From an uncultured Pelagibacteraceae bacterium (GTDB taxonomy: Bacteria; Pseudomonadota; Alphaproteobacteria; Pelagibacterales; Pelagibacteraceae), in contig CACNPC010000001.1 in assembly GCA_902622245.1 (NCBI GenBank), positions 124,001 to 188,000 of the forward strand: 64,000 bases of DNA, given 5' to 3'. The position numbers were made by a program, and so were the translations under genes. Below the pieces are notes generated by a model. It was not told where the DNA came from. It did no database searches and was given only the letters and a program-made list of their open reading frames with translations. Below are positions 25,540-34,413 of this stretch, in pieces (position 1 is the first letter of the stretch; each line of letters begins with the position of its first letter).

Positions 25540-26441
25540 TATGCTAATTTCTTCTCTGATTTTGGAACATATACAACTTCAATTACACCACCAAGAATTA
25601 TCAGAATACTTCCCAGGGTTTCTCTCCAACCAAAAGGTTCATTTGTTAAAATACTAGCACTAATAACACCAACAATTATTTCAGCTAAAAATAAAATAGA
25701 TGATAAGCCTGCTCCCAATTTACTTGGAGCCCAAAAGATTATTACCCCTGTAGGAATAAAATAAAATATCGAAATAAGTAATAAAAAAGTGGACATTGAC
25801 ATGATAACCTCCACTGATGGAACTGGTCCTAAATAATCTACTAAGAATAATCCAATAGGTATACTGGCTAAACCTCCATAAAAAAAGAATGTGAATATAA
25901 TTGGAAAGACGCCATCAGTTTTAATTATTTCCATTCTAATTAAACCAGCACCAAATAGTGCGCCTCCAGCAAGGGCCAACCAATCCCCTGCATTTTGAGG
26001 TAACGGAATTATATTCTCTTGACTGAATACAATCCATAAACCTCCTAATGCTAAACCTAATGTGATTACCCTCTTCCAACCAAATTTCTTTTTTAAAAAT
26101 ATAATTTCAAATATTGTTGTCCAAACAGGTATCATATAAAACATGATTAATGCTTTAACTACATCAGTAAGAAGAAAGCTAAGAGCATAACAAACAAATC
26201 CACTTCCAACAAAAAAACCAGTGAGAGGAAATTCCAATCCAATAGACTTTCCTTTTATAACTCTCCAAATTGCGACTGGTGATAATATTAATATTCCAAC
26301 TGCCATTTGGGATATTGTTCCCCAGCCACCAGTCAAACCTCCATCTTCTAGTATTCTTTGAGGTAACCAATAAATTCCCCATGAACCAGCGGCAATAGCT
26401 AATGCAAATGAAATTTTAAAATGATGAGGGTGTCTGGTCAT
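25539..26441 (-). CDS. EamA/DMT-superfamily transporter (1)
   Basis: A 300-residue inner-membrane protein with about ten hydrophobic helices in two repeated halves, the arrangement of EamA (drug/metabolite) transporters. The second half begins around residue 150 (DWLALAGGALFGAGLI). Members export or import amino acids, nucleotides or other metabolites; the substrate cannot be predicted. It lies between the amidase (2-base gap) and the copy-2 homocysteine methyltransferase (1-base overlap), so these are probably one transcription unit. Confidence 0.88.
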   Translation of the reverse strand: MTRHPHHFKISFALAIAAGSWGIYWLPQRILEDGGLTGGWGTISQMAVGILILSPVAIWRVIKGKSIGLEFPLTGFFVGSGFVCYALSFLLTDVVKALIMFYMIPVWTTIFEIIFLKKKFGWKRVITLGLALGGLWIVFSQENIIPLPQNAGDWLALAGGALFGAGLIRMEIIKTDGVFPIIFTFFFYGGLASIPIGLFLVDYLGPVPSVEVIMSMSTFLLLISIFYFIPTGVIIFWAPSKLGAGLSSILFLAEIIVGVISASILTNEPFGWRETLGSILIILGGVIEVVYVPKSEKKLA

Positions 26442-26443
26442 TA

Positions 26444-27856
26444 TTATTGCATTAATTTTGGTTTAAATTTTGAAAAGTTAAAAATTTCTTCATAAGAATT
26501 GGCAAAGTTAATTACTTTATTATCTTCTTTAACATTTGCTATAATCTGCATTCCCATTGGTAACCCTTTATTATTAAAACCTACTGGAATAGATATAGTA
26601 GGCAAACCAAGCAAACTTGATAATGTATAGACTTCCATATATCTATGATAAGTGTCAAATTTATTATTATTGATAAATTCAGGATTATTTAAGTTCTTTT
26701 CAAACGGAAATAATTGAGCCGAAGGTAATGCTAAAAAATCATAATGTTTAAATAGGTTTTGAATTTTATCCATATATTTATTTCTAATTTCTATTGCTTT
26801 TAAAACATCGTTTATTTCAATGCTTTTCCCTTTTTTATATTCCCAATATGCTTGGGAAGGTAATTCATTTAAATTTTTTAAATTATATAACAAAAAGTTT
26901 TCATATAATGTTTTGGCTCTTAATGTTGTCCAAGAATACCATAATTCTCCTGAGTTAATTTCGGTTTTTAAATTTTCAACACTTAAATTATTTGACTGTA
27001 ATTTTTTTAAAATATTTTCACATAAGTCTACAATTCCATCTTCATACTTATATTGTTCGTTTAGATCAATGCACCATCCAATTTTTAAATCTGAAAGTTT
27101 TTTATTATTTATATCTTTAAGATCGAAAGATAATTTATCCTTTACATTCTTACCTTTTATATAGTTAAATAAAAATTCCATGTCATTGGGAGTCCTAGCA
27201 AAACATCCAGTTGTAGATATTAAAGGAAAATCTTTTAAATTTTTAATTTCAAATCTATCTTCTGCAATCGCACCAGGTGTTGGTCTTAATCCATAAATAT
27301 TTGCAAATGCTGCTGGGTTTCTACATGATCCCATCATATCTGTACCATCTGCAAAAGGAATTAAATTTGCTGCAACAGCTGTTGCTGCACCACCAGAAGA
27401 CCCTCCCGCTGACTTACTATAATCATAAACATTGGAGGTGGCTCCATAAACTCTGTTAGTAGTATGACAACCAACAGCAAATTCAGAGAGATTTGTTTTA
27501 CCAATTAAAATTGCGTTTTTTTTATAATTATCTACTAATAAAGAGTTCTGTTTTGGGATATTTTTTAATAACTCTTTATATCCATAGCAAGTTACCTCAT
27601 TTTTAATATCAAATAATTCTTTAACAGCAATTGGAAGACCATAAATATCATCTTTATCATTATCACTACTAAAATTTTCATCTTTTAATTTTGCTTCTTC
27701 AGTAATTTTTGTTTCATCTATATGTGAAATAATAGCATTTAATTTTGGATTGAATTTTTTTATTCTATCTAAATAGAAATTTAGTACCTCTACTATTTTA
27801 ATTTCTCTTTTTTTTATTTTTGAAATTATTTGATGGACAGAAAAATTCTCAAGCAC
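26444..27856 (-). CDS. Amidase (amidase-signature family)
   Basis: A 470-residue amidase-signature hydrolase cleaving a carboxamide. The catalytic triad is visible: Lys 79 (PIAVKELFD), the cis-Ser in the GGSSGG loop at 151-156 and the nucleophile Ser 177 in GTDMMGSCRNPA. In many members the last motif reads GxDxGGS, so the MMGS variant is slightly unusual but keeps the Ser. It is not the GatA of the transamidosome by context, since no gatB or gatC is adjacent. The substrate is unknown. It sits 10 bases after the iron alcohol dehydrogenase stop. Confidence 0.88.
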   Translation of the reverse strand: MLENFSVHQIISKIKKREIKIVEVLNFYLDRIKKFNPKLNAIISHIDETKITEEAKLKDENFSSDNDKDDIYGLPIAVKELFDIKNEVTCYGYKELLKNIPKQNSLLVDNYKKNAILIGKTNLSEFAVGCHTTNRVYGATSNVYDYSKSAGGSSGGAATAVAANLIPFADGTDMMGSCRNPAAFANIYGLRPTPGAIAEDRFEIKNLKDFPLISTTGCFARTPNDMEFLFNYIKGKNVKDKLSFDLKDINNKKLSDLKIGWCIDLNEQYKYEDGIVDLCENILKKLQSNNLSVENLKTEINSGELWYSWTTLRAKTLYENFLLYNLKNLNELPSQAYWEYKKGKSIEINDVLKAIEIRNKYMDKIQNLFKHYDFLALPSAQLFPFEKNLNNPEFINNNKFDTYHRYMEVYTLSSLLGLPTISIPVGFNNKGLPMGMQIIANVKEDNKVINFANSYEEIFNFSKFKPKLMQ

Positions 27857-27866
27857 TTAATTAAAC

Positions 27867-29057
27867 CTATCTTGCTTGTCTAATACTCTCTAAAACTAAA
27901 GTCTTGACCTCATCTAATGATGCCTTTTTAGGATTTTGTCCATAAGCTTGGTCTAACATTGATTTCTTTGCTATTCTCTCTTGGCAATCTTCTGGCACTC
28001 CTAATTCATTTAATCCTTTAGGGATTTTTAATCTATCTAGAATTATATTTAAATTGTCTTGAAAACTTTCAATTGAATGGTTTTCAAATTGCATAGCCTC
28101 TGACATTCTTTTTACTTTTTCTTCTAATCCAGGTAAATTATATTTCATGACTGCAGGAAGTATAATTGCATTAGTCAATCCATGATGAGTATTATATTCA
28201 GCACCAACCATGTGCGAAATTGCATGAACTAAACCTAGGCCTTTTAAGAAAGCTATTCCACCCAAATAAGATCCAATAATCATTCCTCCTCTCGCTAAAA
28301 GATTATCAGGTTCTTCGACAGCTGGATAAAGTGATTTTGAAATTAAATTTAAACTTTCTAATGCAGAACCATCACAAAGTGGATGAAACATAGGAACACT
28401 ATAACCTTCAATTGCATGTATCATTGCATCTATACCGGTCCAAGCAGTAAGATTTGCTGGTAATTTTAAAGTTAGCTCTGGATCTACTAAAGCTAAACAT
28501 GGTCGGGCATCTGGATGCCATAAACAAAATTTCATTCCTTTTTCAAGATGAGTGACCATGGCAGTAACTTCTGTTTCAGCACCTGTTCCTGCTGTAGTTG
28601 GAATAGTAATTATTTTTGGAAAAGGATTTTCCATAGTTAGTTTTGGCGGCTCTTTTTCAAATTCAAAATCCCATAAAGGCACACCGCTATCAACTGTAAG
28701 AGAAATTGCTTTTCCTCCATCCATTGCACTTCCACCACCTATTGCAATTATTGCATCATGATTGCCTTCACGAAATTTTTTACATCCAGAATCTATTTCA
28801 TCATCTCTAGGATTTGGAGATATATTTGAATAAATATCTGATTTGATTTTTGAGTCATTAAGTAAATTTTGTAAATCACTTATAAATGGTAAATTTACAC
28901 TACCACTATCAGTAACGATTAATGCATTATTTATTTTAAAATTTTTACAAAACTTTCCAATTTCTTTAAATCTTCCAGGTCCATAAGCTGTAAAAGTTGG
29001 GAATGTCCAATCCTGATTATTTAATAAAAATTCTTCATTAAGCTTAAAATTTTGCAT
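27867..29057 (-). CDS. Iron-containing (group III) alcohol dehydrogenase
   Basis: A 396-residue metal-dependent alcohol dehydrogenase, interconverting an alcohol and an aldehyde or ketone with NAD(P). The cofactor motif GGGSAMD is at 107-113, followed by IPTTAGTGAE. The metal-binding stretch WTGIDAMIHAIEGY and a later HAISHMVGAEYNTHHG supply the usual Asp and His ligands. The physiological substrate is not predictable. It is the first gene of a minus-strand unit with the amidase, EamA protein and methyltransferase, and is divergent from another EamA gene over 38 bases. Confidence 0.9.
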   Translation of the reverse strand: MQNFKLNEEFLLNNQDWTFPTFTAYGPGRFKEIGKFCKNFKINNALIVTDSGSVNLPFISDLQNLLNDSKIKSDIYSNISPNPRDDEIDSGCKKFREGNHDAIIAIGGGSAMDGGKAISLTVDSGVPLWDFEFEKEPPKLTMENPFPKIITIPTTAGTGAETEVTAMVTHLEKGMKFCLWHPDARPCLALVDPELTLKLPANLTAWTGIDAMIHAIEGYSVPMFHPLCDGSALESLNLISKSLYPAVEEPDNLLARGGMIIGSYLGGIAFLKGLGLVHAISHMVGAEYNTHHGLTNAIILPAVMKYNLPGLEEKVKRMSEAMQFENHSIESFQDNLNIILDRLKIPKGLNELGVPEDCQERIAKKSMLDQAYGQNPKKASLDEVKTLVLESIRQAR

Positions 29058-29095
29058 AATATTTTAAAAACTTATACTAATTTCAATATTATTAA

Positions 29096-30028
29096 ATGAA
29101 AATTTCATCTGAAAAAACAGATCTAAAAAAAACATATTTAGCAATTGCTACAATGCTCTTAGCAATTTTATGTATAGATCTTTACATGGTTATTATTAAA
29201 TTTTTAGGTAATGAATACTCAATAATTCAATTAACTTTATTTAGAAATGTAGCGGCAATTATACCTTTGTTATTATTGATCTTATTCACAAATGAATTTT
29301 CAACAATATTCAAAAACTTAGGAAATAAGTTTTTGATATTGAGTTGCTTGAGAGGAATATGTTTTCTTTCTATGAATGTATTCATTTTTATCTCAGTAGT
29401 AAATCTGGAATTTGCAACTGCAATGACGTTAACCTTTTCGTCACCTTTCTTCATAGTAATACTATCAATAATTTTATTGAGTGAAAAAATTGGTATTTAC
29501 AGATGGTCAGCAGTTATAATTGGTTTTGTTGGTGTGGTTATGATAATGAAACCAACAAGTGAAATTTTTAGTTTGTACTCAATTTTTCCAATTCTAACCG
29601 CTATAGCATGGGCTTTCACTGTCATAATTTTAAAATTCATTCAAGGCAATCATTCAACTGCAAAAATTCAGTTATACACATTAATATTTAATGTCATTGG
29701 TGGTTTACTTTTATTTTTTGTAACTACAGGACATGTTGAAATTAAAAATTTTAAAGATTTTATTTTGATGACAATGACTGGAGTTTTGGGTGGTACAGCA
29801 GCAATATTGTTTATTTATTCTTACCGTTTAATTTCAGCAAGTAAAATAGCTTCATTTGAGTATCTTGGTATACCGTCATCTTTTATTCTTGGTTGGATTT
29901 TCTTTAATGAAGCTCCATGGAGCCAACTATTTCCTGGAGTAATAGTAATTATTTTTGCTGGTATGATTATTATATGGAGAGATAATATTAAAAAGAAATC
30001 AATAGAAGGTAATAAGCAAATTTATTGA
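29096..30028 (+). CDS. EamA/DMT-superfamily transporter (2)
   Basis: A 310-residue protein with about ten hydrophobic helices and the duplicated EamA layout. The first half ends with RWSAVIIGFVGVVMIMKP, the typical helix 4-5 region, and the second half starts near 165. The substrate is unknown. It stands alone on the plus strand, and its last 7 bases overlap the end of the convergent proV gene. It resembles the 42167 EamA protein in several segments (RWSA, GFxGV), which suggests two paralogues. Confidence 0.88.
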   Translation: MKISSEKTDLKKTYLAIATMLLAILCIDLYMVIIKFLGNEYSIIQLTLFRNVAAIIPLLLLILFTNEFSTIFKNLGNKFLILSCLRGICFLSMNVFIFISVVNLEFATAMTLTFSSPFFIVILSIILLSEKIGIYRWSAVIIGFVGVVMIMKPTSEIFSLYSIFPILTAIAWAFTVIILKFIQGNHSTAKIQLYTLIFNVIGGLLLFFVTTGHVEIKNFKDFILMTMTGVLGGTAAILFIYSYRLISASKIASFEYLGIPSSFILGWIFFNEAPWSQLFPGVIVIIFAGMIIIWRDNIKKKSIEGNKQIY

Positions 30029-31068
30029 TTTGATCTCATAGATTTCATTACTATTACTCTATCTATCTCACCTAACAGCTTTCCACTTTCATTACAAACT
30101 ACTGGATAAGTTTTATCATTATCAATTAGCCTATCTATTAAGTTTTCAATTTTAGAATTATCTAAAATATTATCTTTTCCATTCTCAAATAAATTTTTTG
30201 TTTCATTGCAGCACTCAGTTCTCATGACTTTGCCTGCACTTAATACTTTATATTTAGGAACATCTTCACAAAAATCTTTAACATATTGATCTTTCGGATT
30301 AGATACAATTTCTTCAGGTGTACCTACTTGAGAAACTTCTCCATCTTTCATAATTGCTATGTGGTCTCCCATTTTAATTGCCTCTAAAAAGTCGTGAGTT
30401 ATAAATACCATAGTTTTTTGAAGCTTTTCTTGGATCTTTAAAAGCTCATCTTGCATCTCTCTTCTAATCAAAGGATCCAATGCTGAAAAAGGTTCATCAA
30501 AAATTAATATTTCAGGATCCACAGCTAGTGCTCTTGCAAGTCCTACCCTTTGCTGCATACCTCCAGATAATTCTCTTGGATAATTATTATGCCAACCATC
30601 TAAGCCAACCATTTTTAAAACTTTCATTGACTTTTCTGTTCTTATATCTTTTTTTGTTCCCCTTACTTCTAATCCATAACCAATATTTTCTAGGACTGTT
30701 CTATGAGGAAATAAACCAAAATGTTGGAAAACCATGCTCATTTTATTTCTTCTTAATTCTAATAATTCACCTGCACTCATTTTTGTAACTTCAACATCAT
30801 CCATTTTCACTATGCCAGCTGTTGGTTCAATCAATCTAGAAATGCATCTCACTAGTGTTGATTTTCCACTACCAGATAATCCCATAACTACAAATGTTTC
30901 TCCTTTTTGAATTGAGAAACTGACATCTTTTACGGCAACAACATGTCCTGTCTTTTCTTGAACTTCCTTAATACTTAAATTTTTATCAAGGTTTTTAATA
31001 ATTCTTTTTTCGTCTGGTCCAAATAACTTCCATATATTTGTACAGGTGATTTTTTGTTCTACAGACAT
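30022..31068 (-). CDS. proV: Glycine betaine/proline ABC transporter ATP-binding protein ProV
   Basis: A 348-residue ATPase of the ProV/OpuAA group, energising uptake of quaternary ammonium osmolytes. Walker A GLSGSGKST is at 63-71, the signature LSGGMQQR near 175, Walker B (LIFDEPFSALDP) about 20 residues on, and a C-terminal regulatory region of roughly 90 residues with CBS-like character. The N-terminal 50 residues carry the ProV-type extension before the ABC core. It is divergent from proW across 77 bases, so the three importer genes share one intergenic control region while proV is on the opposite strand. Confidence 0.92.
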   Translation of the reverse strand: MSVEQKITCTNIWKLFGPDEKRIIKNLDKNLSIKEVQEKTGHVVAVKDVSFSIQKGETFVVMGLSGSGKSTLVRCISRLIEPTAGIVKMDDVEVTKMSAGELLELRRNKMSMVFQHFGLFPHRTVLENIGYGLEVRGTKKDIRTEKSMKVLKMVGLDGWHNNYPRELSGGMQQRVGLARALAVDPEILIFDEPFSALDPLIRREMQDELLKIQEKLQKTMVFITHDFLEAIKMGDHIAIMKDGEVSQVGTPEEIVSNPKDQYVKDFCEDVPKYKVLSAGKVMRTECCNETKNLFENGKDNILDNSKIENLIDRLIDNDKTYPVVCNESGKLLGEIDRVIVMKSMRSNQ

Positions 31069-31145
31069 TTTTAATAAATAATATTAACCCAAAAATAGAC
31101 AATATTTTACTTTAAATGTAAAATTATTTATTTTAATTTGCGAAC

Positions 31146-33266
31146 ATGGCTACTAGAACTGATTTAATAGATAAATCAAATCAATCAAAAAACATAATAA
31201 CTTATGTAATTATTGGAGTTGTTTTTTTGGTAGCACTCTGGCTATCTACTCAAAGTGAAGGGCCTTCAAAATTTCCTAAAGAAGTCACTGATAAATTTAC
31301 ATTTACAGCTTGGGTGAACGATGGAGAAGATTATTTAAAAAAAAATTACAGATGGGTCACTAAAATTATAGCAAGCTATATAAAAGAAACTTATTATTTT
31401 TTAGAGGACTTTTTACTTGAGTCTCCTTGGATTTTGATAGCTGCAATAATTGTAATACCTTGCATTATTGCAGGTGGCTTGAGATTGGGAATTTATTCTT
31501 CTTTTGTAGTTTATTTTTGGGGAGCAACTGGAATGTGGGAACCATCCTTACAAACAGTGGCATTGATGGGTTTGTCAGTTTTATTATGTGTATTTTTTGG
31601 ATTTATACTGGGTGTCTTGTGTTCACAAAGTAATAGATTTGAAAATTTTATGAAGCCAGTATTAGATACTATGCAAGTCATGCCAGCATTTGTGTATTTG
31701 TTCCCAGCATTATTTTTTTTTGGGATAGGGGGTGCGCCAGCAATATTAGCTACAATGATATATGCAATGCCTCCAATAATAAGATTAACGAATACAGGTA
31801 TAAGACAAGTGCCAGCTCAAACTATTGAGTCTGCCACTTCCTTTGGTTCAAGTAAACTTCAATTGTTATTTAAAATTAAAATTCCATTATCTTTACCAAG
31901 TATAATGATGGGTATTAACCAGGTTATAATGATGGCATTGGCATTAGTGGTTCTTGCATGTTTTATAGGTGCCGAAGGTATTGGCGGTCAGGTTTGGCAA
32001 GCAATAAGAAGATTGGATGTTGGTTGGGCAATGGAAGGTGGGCTATGTATTTTATTTATGGCAATAATGTTTGATAGATTTAGTTTAGCGTTTAGTAAAG
32101 ATGTAGAAAGACTTCCTTCAGATGTTCAAAGATTTTATTTACTTCCTCAAAGTTGGGAAAAATATCAAATCGCAAAAGTTTTAGAAATGCCATTAGGTTT
32201 TGGAAATAAGATTTTAAAAATCATATGTCAAATAGTTACATCTGCTATAGCAACAGTATTTAGAGTTTTAGTTTCAATTTTTAATAAATCTACAGCTGAA
32301 AACATCGGTGAATTCATTAGCAAAAGATATTATATAATTCCTTATTTTTTAGTTTTATTTCTAATTGCATTTATAGATCATTACTTTTTAGAAATAGGAA
32401 CATTTCCAAAAGAATGGAAGTTATCAATAAGACAACCAATTACTAATGCAGTGGAAAGCTTGACTGTAAATCCAGGATTTATTTCTTTTGCAAAAGGTTT
32501 AAGAGCTTTTGTTTATTTAAATTTGCTAAGACCTTTAGATGTTTTTCTAACTCAAATACCTTGGTGGTATACATTAGCAGTATTTTCGGCTCTAGGATAT
32601 GTAACTGTTGGAATAAGATTTGCAATAATTACTGCAGTACTTCTTCTATTCATTGGTGCATGTGGAATATGGACACAATCAATGATAACTTTATCCTCAG
32701 TACTTGTGTCTGTAGTGCTGTGTTTTGTTATAGGAGTTCCTCTTGGAATAATAGCATCTTACAATGAAAGATTTAGAAATATTCAGAACGTAGTGTTGGA
32801 TGCAATGCAAACACTTCCTTATTTCTGTTATTTAATTCCTGTTCTAATGTTTTTTGGTGGTGGAACAGTGTCAGCTGTTCTTGCAACTGTAATATATTCA
32901 ATTCCGCCAATAATTCGATTAACATCTCTAGGTTTAACACAGGTTTCTGGCACTTACTCTGAAGTATCGAGATCATTTGGTGGAACACTTATTCAAACAT
33001 TAAATAAAGTTAAGTTCCCGTTAGCTATTCCAAGTTTAGTTATTGGATTTAATCAGACTGTAATTATGGCTTTTGCAATGCAAATAGTTACACCACTTAT
33101 TGGTGGTAAGGGTTTAGGTTTAGAAGTATTTAATGGTCTTGCGAGATCAGATACTGGAAGAGGATTAGCAGCTGGTATCGGAATAGTATTACTGGCTATT
33201 ATTATTGATAGAATTACACTTGCATGGACTAAGAAACAAAGAGAAGCTTTAGGCTTAATAAGCTAA
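31146..33266 (+). CDS. proW: Glycine betaine/proline ABC transporter, double-length permease ProW
   Basis: A 706-residue permease, about twice the usual ProW length. It contains two homologous permease domains, roughly 85-330 and 450-700. Each has its own EAA-type cytoplasmic loop: ESATSFGSSKLQLLFKIKIP in the first and a SRSFGGTLIQTLNKVKFP stretch in the second. Each also has a YLFPALFFFG- or YLIPVLMFFG-type helix. This implies a pseudo-heterodimeric channel made from one chain. The domains differ enough that the fusion is old. proX follows after 86 bases containing a palindrome and a weak hairpin. Confidence 0.92.
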   Translation: MATRTDLIDKSNQSKNIITYVIIGVVFLVALWLSTQSEGPSKFPKEVTDKFTFTAWVNDGEDYLKKNYRWVTKIIASYIKETYYFLEDFLLESPWILIAAIIVIPCIIAGGLRLGIYSSFVVYFWGATGMWEPSLQTVALMGLSVLLCVFFGFILGVLCSQSNRFENFMKPVLDTMQVMPAFVYLFPALFFFGIGGAPAILATMIYAMPPIIRLTNTGIRQVPAQTIESATSFGSSKLQLLFKIKIPLSLPSIMMGINQVIMMALALVVLACFIGAEGIGGQVWQAIRRLDVGWAMEGGLCILFMAIMFDRFSLAFSKDVERLPSDVQRFYLLPQSWEKYQIAKVLEMPLGFGNKILKIICQIVTSAIATVFRVLVSIFNKSTAENIGEFISKRYYIIPYFLVLFLIAFIDHYFLEIGTFPKEWKLSIRQPITNAVESLTVNPGFISFAKGLRAFVYLNLLRPLDVFLTQIPWWYTLAVFSALGYVTVGIRFAIITAVLLLFIGACGIWTQSMITLSSVLVSVVLCFVIGVPLGIIASYNERFRNIQNVVLDAMQTLPYFCYLIPVLMFFGGGTVSAVLATVIYSIPPIIRLTSLGLTQVSGTYSEVSRSFGGTLIQTLNKVKFPLAIPSLVIGFNQTVIMAFAMQIVTPLIGGKGLGLEVFNGLARSDTGRGLAAGIGIVLLAIIIDRITLAWTKKQREALGLIS

Positions 33267-33268
33267 GA

Positions 33269-33284
33269 CAAATAGTACTATTTG
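33269..33284. promoter_or_regulatory. Perfect 16-base palindrome between proW and proX
   Basis: CAAATAGTACTATTTG is a perfect 16-base inverted repeat starting two bases after the proW stop and 69 bases before the proX start. It could be an operator for proX or, as RNA, a six-base-pair hairpin with a GTAC loop at the 3' end of proW. No regulator gene is nearby to link it to. Confidence 0.45.
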
Positions 33285-33300
33285 CGTGGTTTACATACCA

Positions 33301-33323
33301 ATACATTTTGATCTAAAATGTGT
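33301..33323 (+). terminator. Weak hairpin with T-run between proW and proX
   Basis: An A+T-rich stem of about nine pairs (ATACATTTT with AAAATGTGT, including one G-T wobble) around a five-base loop, followed by T-rich sequence. It lies about 30 bases before the proX start codon. It would be a weak terminator or processing site that could let proX be expressed separately from proW. Confidence 0.35.
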
Positions 33324-33352
33324 TTTTAATTAATTAAAAAGAGAGGAAATAA

Positions 33353-34357
33353 ATGAAGTTATCAAAAAAGATATCAGCACTAATTCTTTCTGTAGCTCTG
33401 TTAATTGGAAGCTTTGGTCAAGCCAATGCAGCCAAAAGACTTCACGCAGCTATAGCAGATTGGACTGGTGGGATAATTACTTGCGAAGTTGCCGTAGCAA
33501 TTCTTGAAAGAGAAATGGGATACAAAATTAAACAAACTGTATTTCCTTCAGGAACTGGTTTATGGGAAGCAATCGCTGCAGGTGAGTTAGACTTCGCTTG
33601 CGAAAGTTGGCCAAGTTACGCTGAAGCTGACACTGTTATGTTAAAAGAAGACTTAATATACGAAGGTAAAGTCGTTGGGACATACAATGGTGATGGAAGT
33701 GTAGATTTACTTGGAACAGCAGGAATAATCGGTATGTCAGACTACTGGATACCAAGATATGCTGCTGAAGAACTAGGTATTAAAACTTGGAAAGACTTAA
33801 ATAAACACAAAGCAAAATTTGCAACAATTGAAAGTGGTAAGAAAGGTAGACTTATTGGATGTCCGGTTGCAGGTTGGAACTGTCATGACCAAAAAAGACT
33901 TGATCTTTTAGGAATAGACTTCCAGGCTGATGAACTTGGAACAGAAGCTGCTGCTATCGCAGAAGCAAAAGCTGCTTACATGCGTAAAGAGCCATTCCTA
34001 CTTTATCTATGGTCACCACATTGGTTCTTTGGTGAGTATGATATGGTTGGTGTACAACTTCCAGAACACAAAACTTGTGACAGCTTCACTGAAGCAAATA
34101 ACTGGAAAGATTGTGGAACTGCTGCATGGCCAGCAACTGGTTGGGCTAAAGATTACACGATGAACTACGGTAACCCAGCTACTTTTGCTAGTGCAGAACA
34201 TGCTGATGCTAAGAAGTTCTTTGAAAAAATGTCTTTACAAAATATTGACCAAGCTAAAATGTTAGTTGAAGTTGATATTAAGAAAAGAGATGTAAAAGAA
34301 GTTGTTAATGAATGGTTAGACAATAATCCAGATAAATGGAAAAGTTGGCTTCCATAA
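33353..34357 (+). CDS. proX: Glycine betaine/proline ABC transporter substrate-binding protein ProX
   Basis: A 334-residue periplasmic binding protein of the OpuAC type. The signal peptide covers residues 1-26 with a predicted cleavage at ANA-A. The mature protein starts with HAAIADWTGG near 31-40 and contains a LGTAGIIGMSDYWIPRYAA segment. It is rich in Trp, including several in the second half, as needed for the aromatic box that holds trimethylammonium groups. A good ribosome-binding site (GAGAGGAAA) precedes the ATG. Ligands are likely glycine betaine, carnitine or related quaternary amines, given the carnitine genes that follow. Confidence 0.92.
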   Translation: MKLSKKISALILSVALLIGSFGQANAAKRLHAAIADWTGGIITCEVAVAILEREMGYKIKQTVFPSGTGLWEAIAAGELDFACESWPSYAEADTVMLKEDLIYEGKVVGTYNGDGSVDLLGTAGIIGMSDYWIPRYAAEELGIKTWKDLNKHKAKFATIESGKKGRLIGCPVAGWNCHDQKRLDLLGIDFQADELGTEAAAIAEAKAAYMRKEPFLLYLWSPHWFFGEYDMVGVQLPEHKTCDSFTEANNWKDCGTAAWPATGWAKDYTMNYGNPATFASAEHADAKKFFEKMSLQNIDQAKMLVEVDIKKRDVKEVVNEWLDNNPDKWKSWLP

Positions 34358-34383
34358 TAACTTTAAAATAAATTAGATAAAAA

Positions 34384-34413
34384 GGGCTTTGATTTTCAAA
34401 GCCCTTTTTTTTT
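34384..34413 (+). terminator. Intrinsic terminator after proX
   Basis: A 9-bp stem GGGCTTTGA / TCAAAGCCC (34384-34404) with a three-base loop and a run of nine T immediately after (34405-34413). It also reads reasonably on the other strand because A bases flank the stem (34381-34383), so it may terminate both proX and the convergent dioxygenase gene, whose stop is at 34412. Confidence 0.9.
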
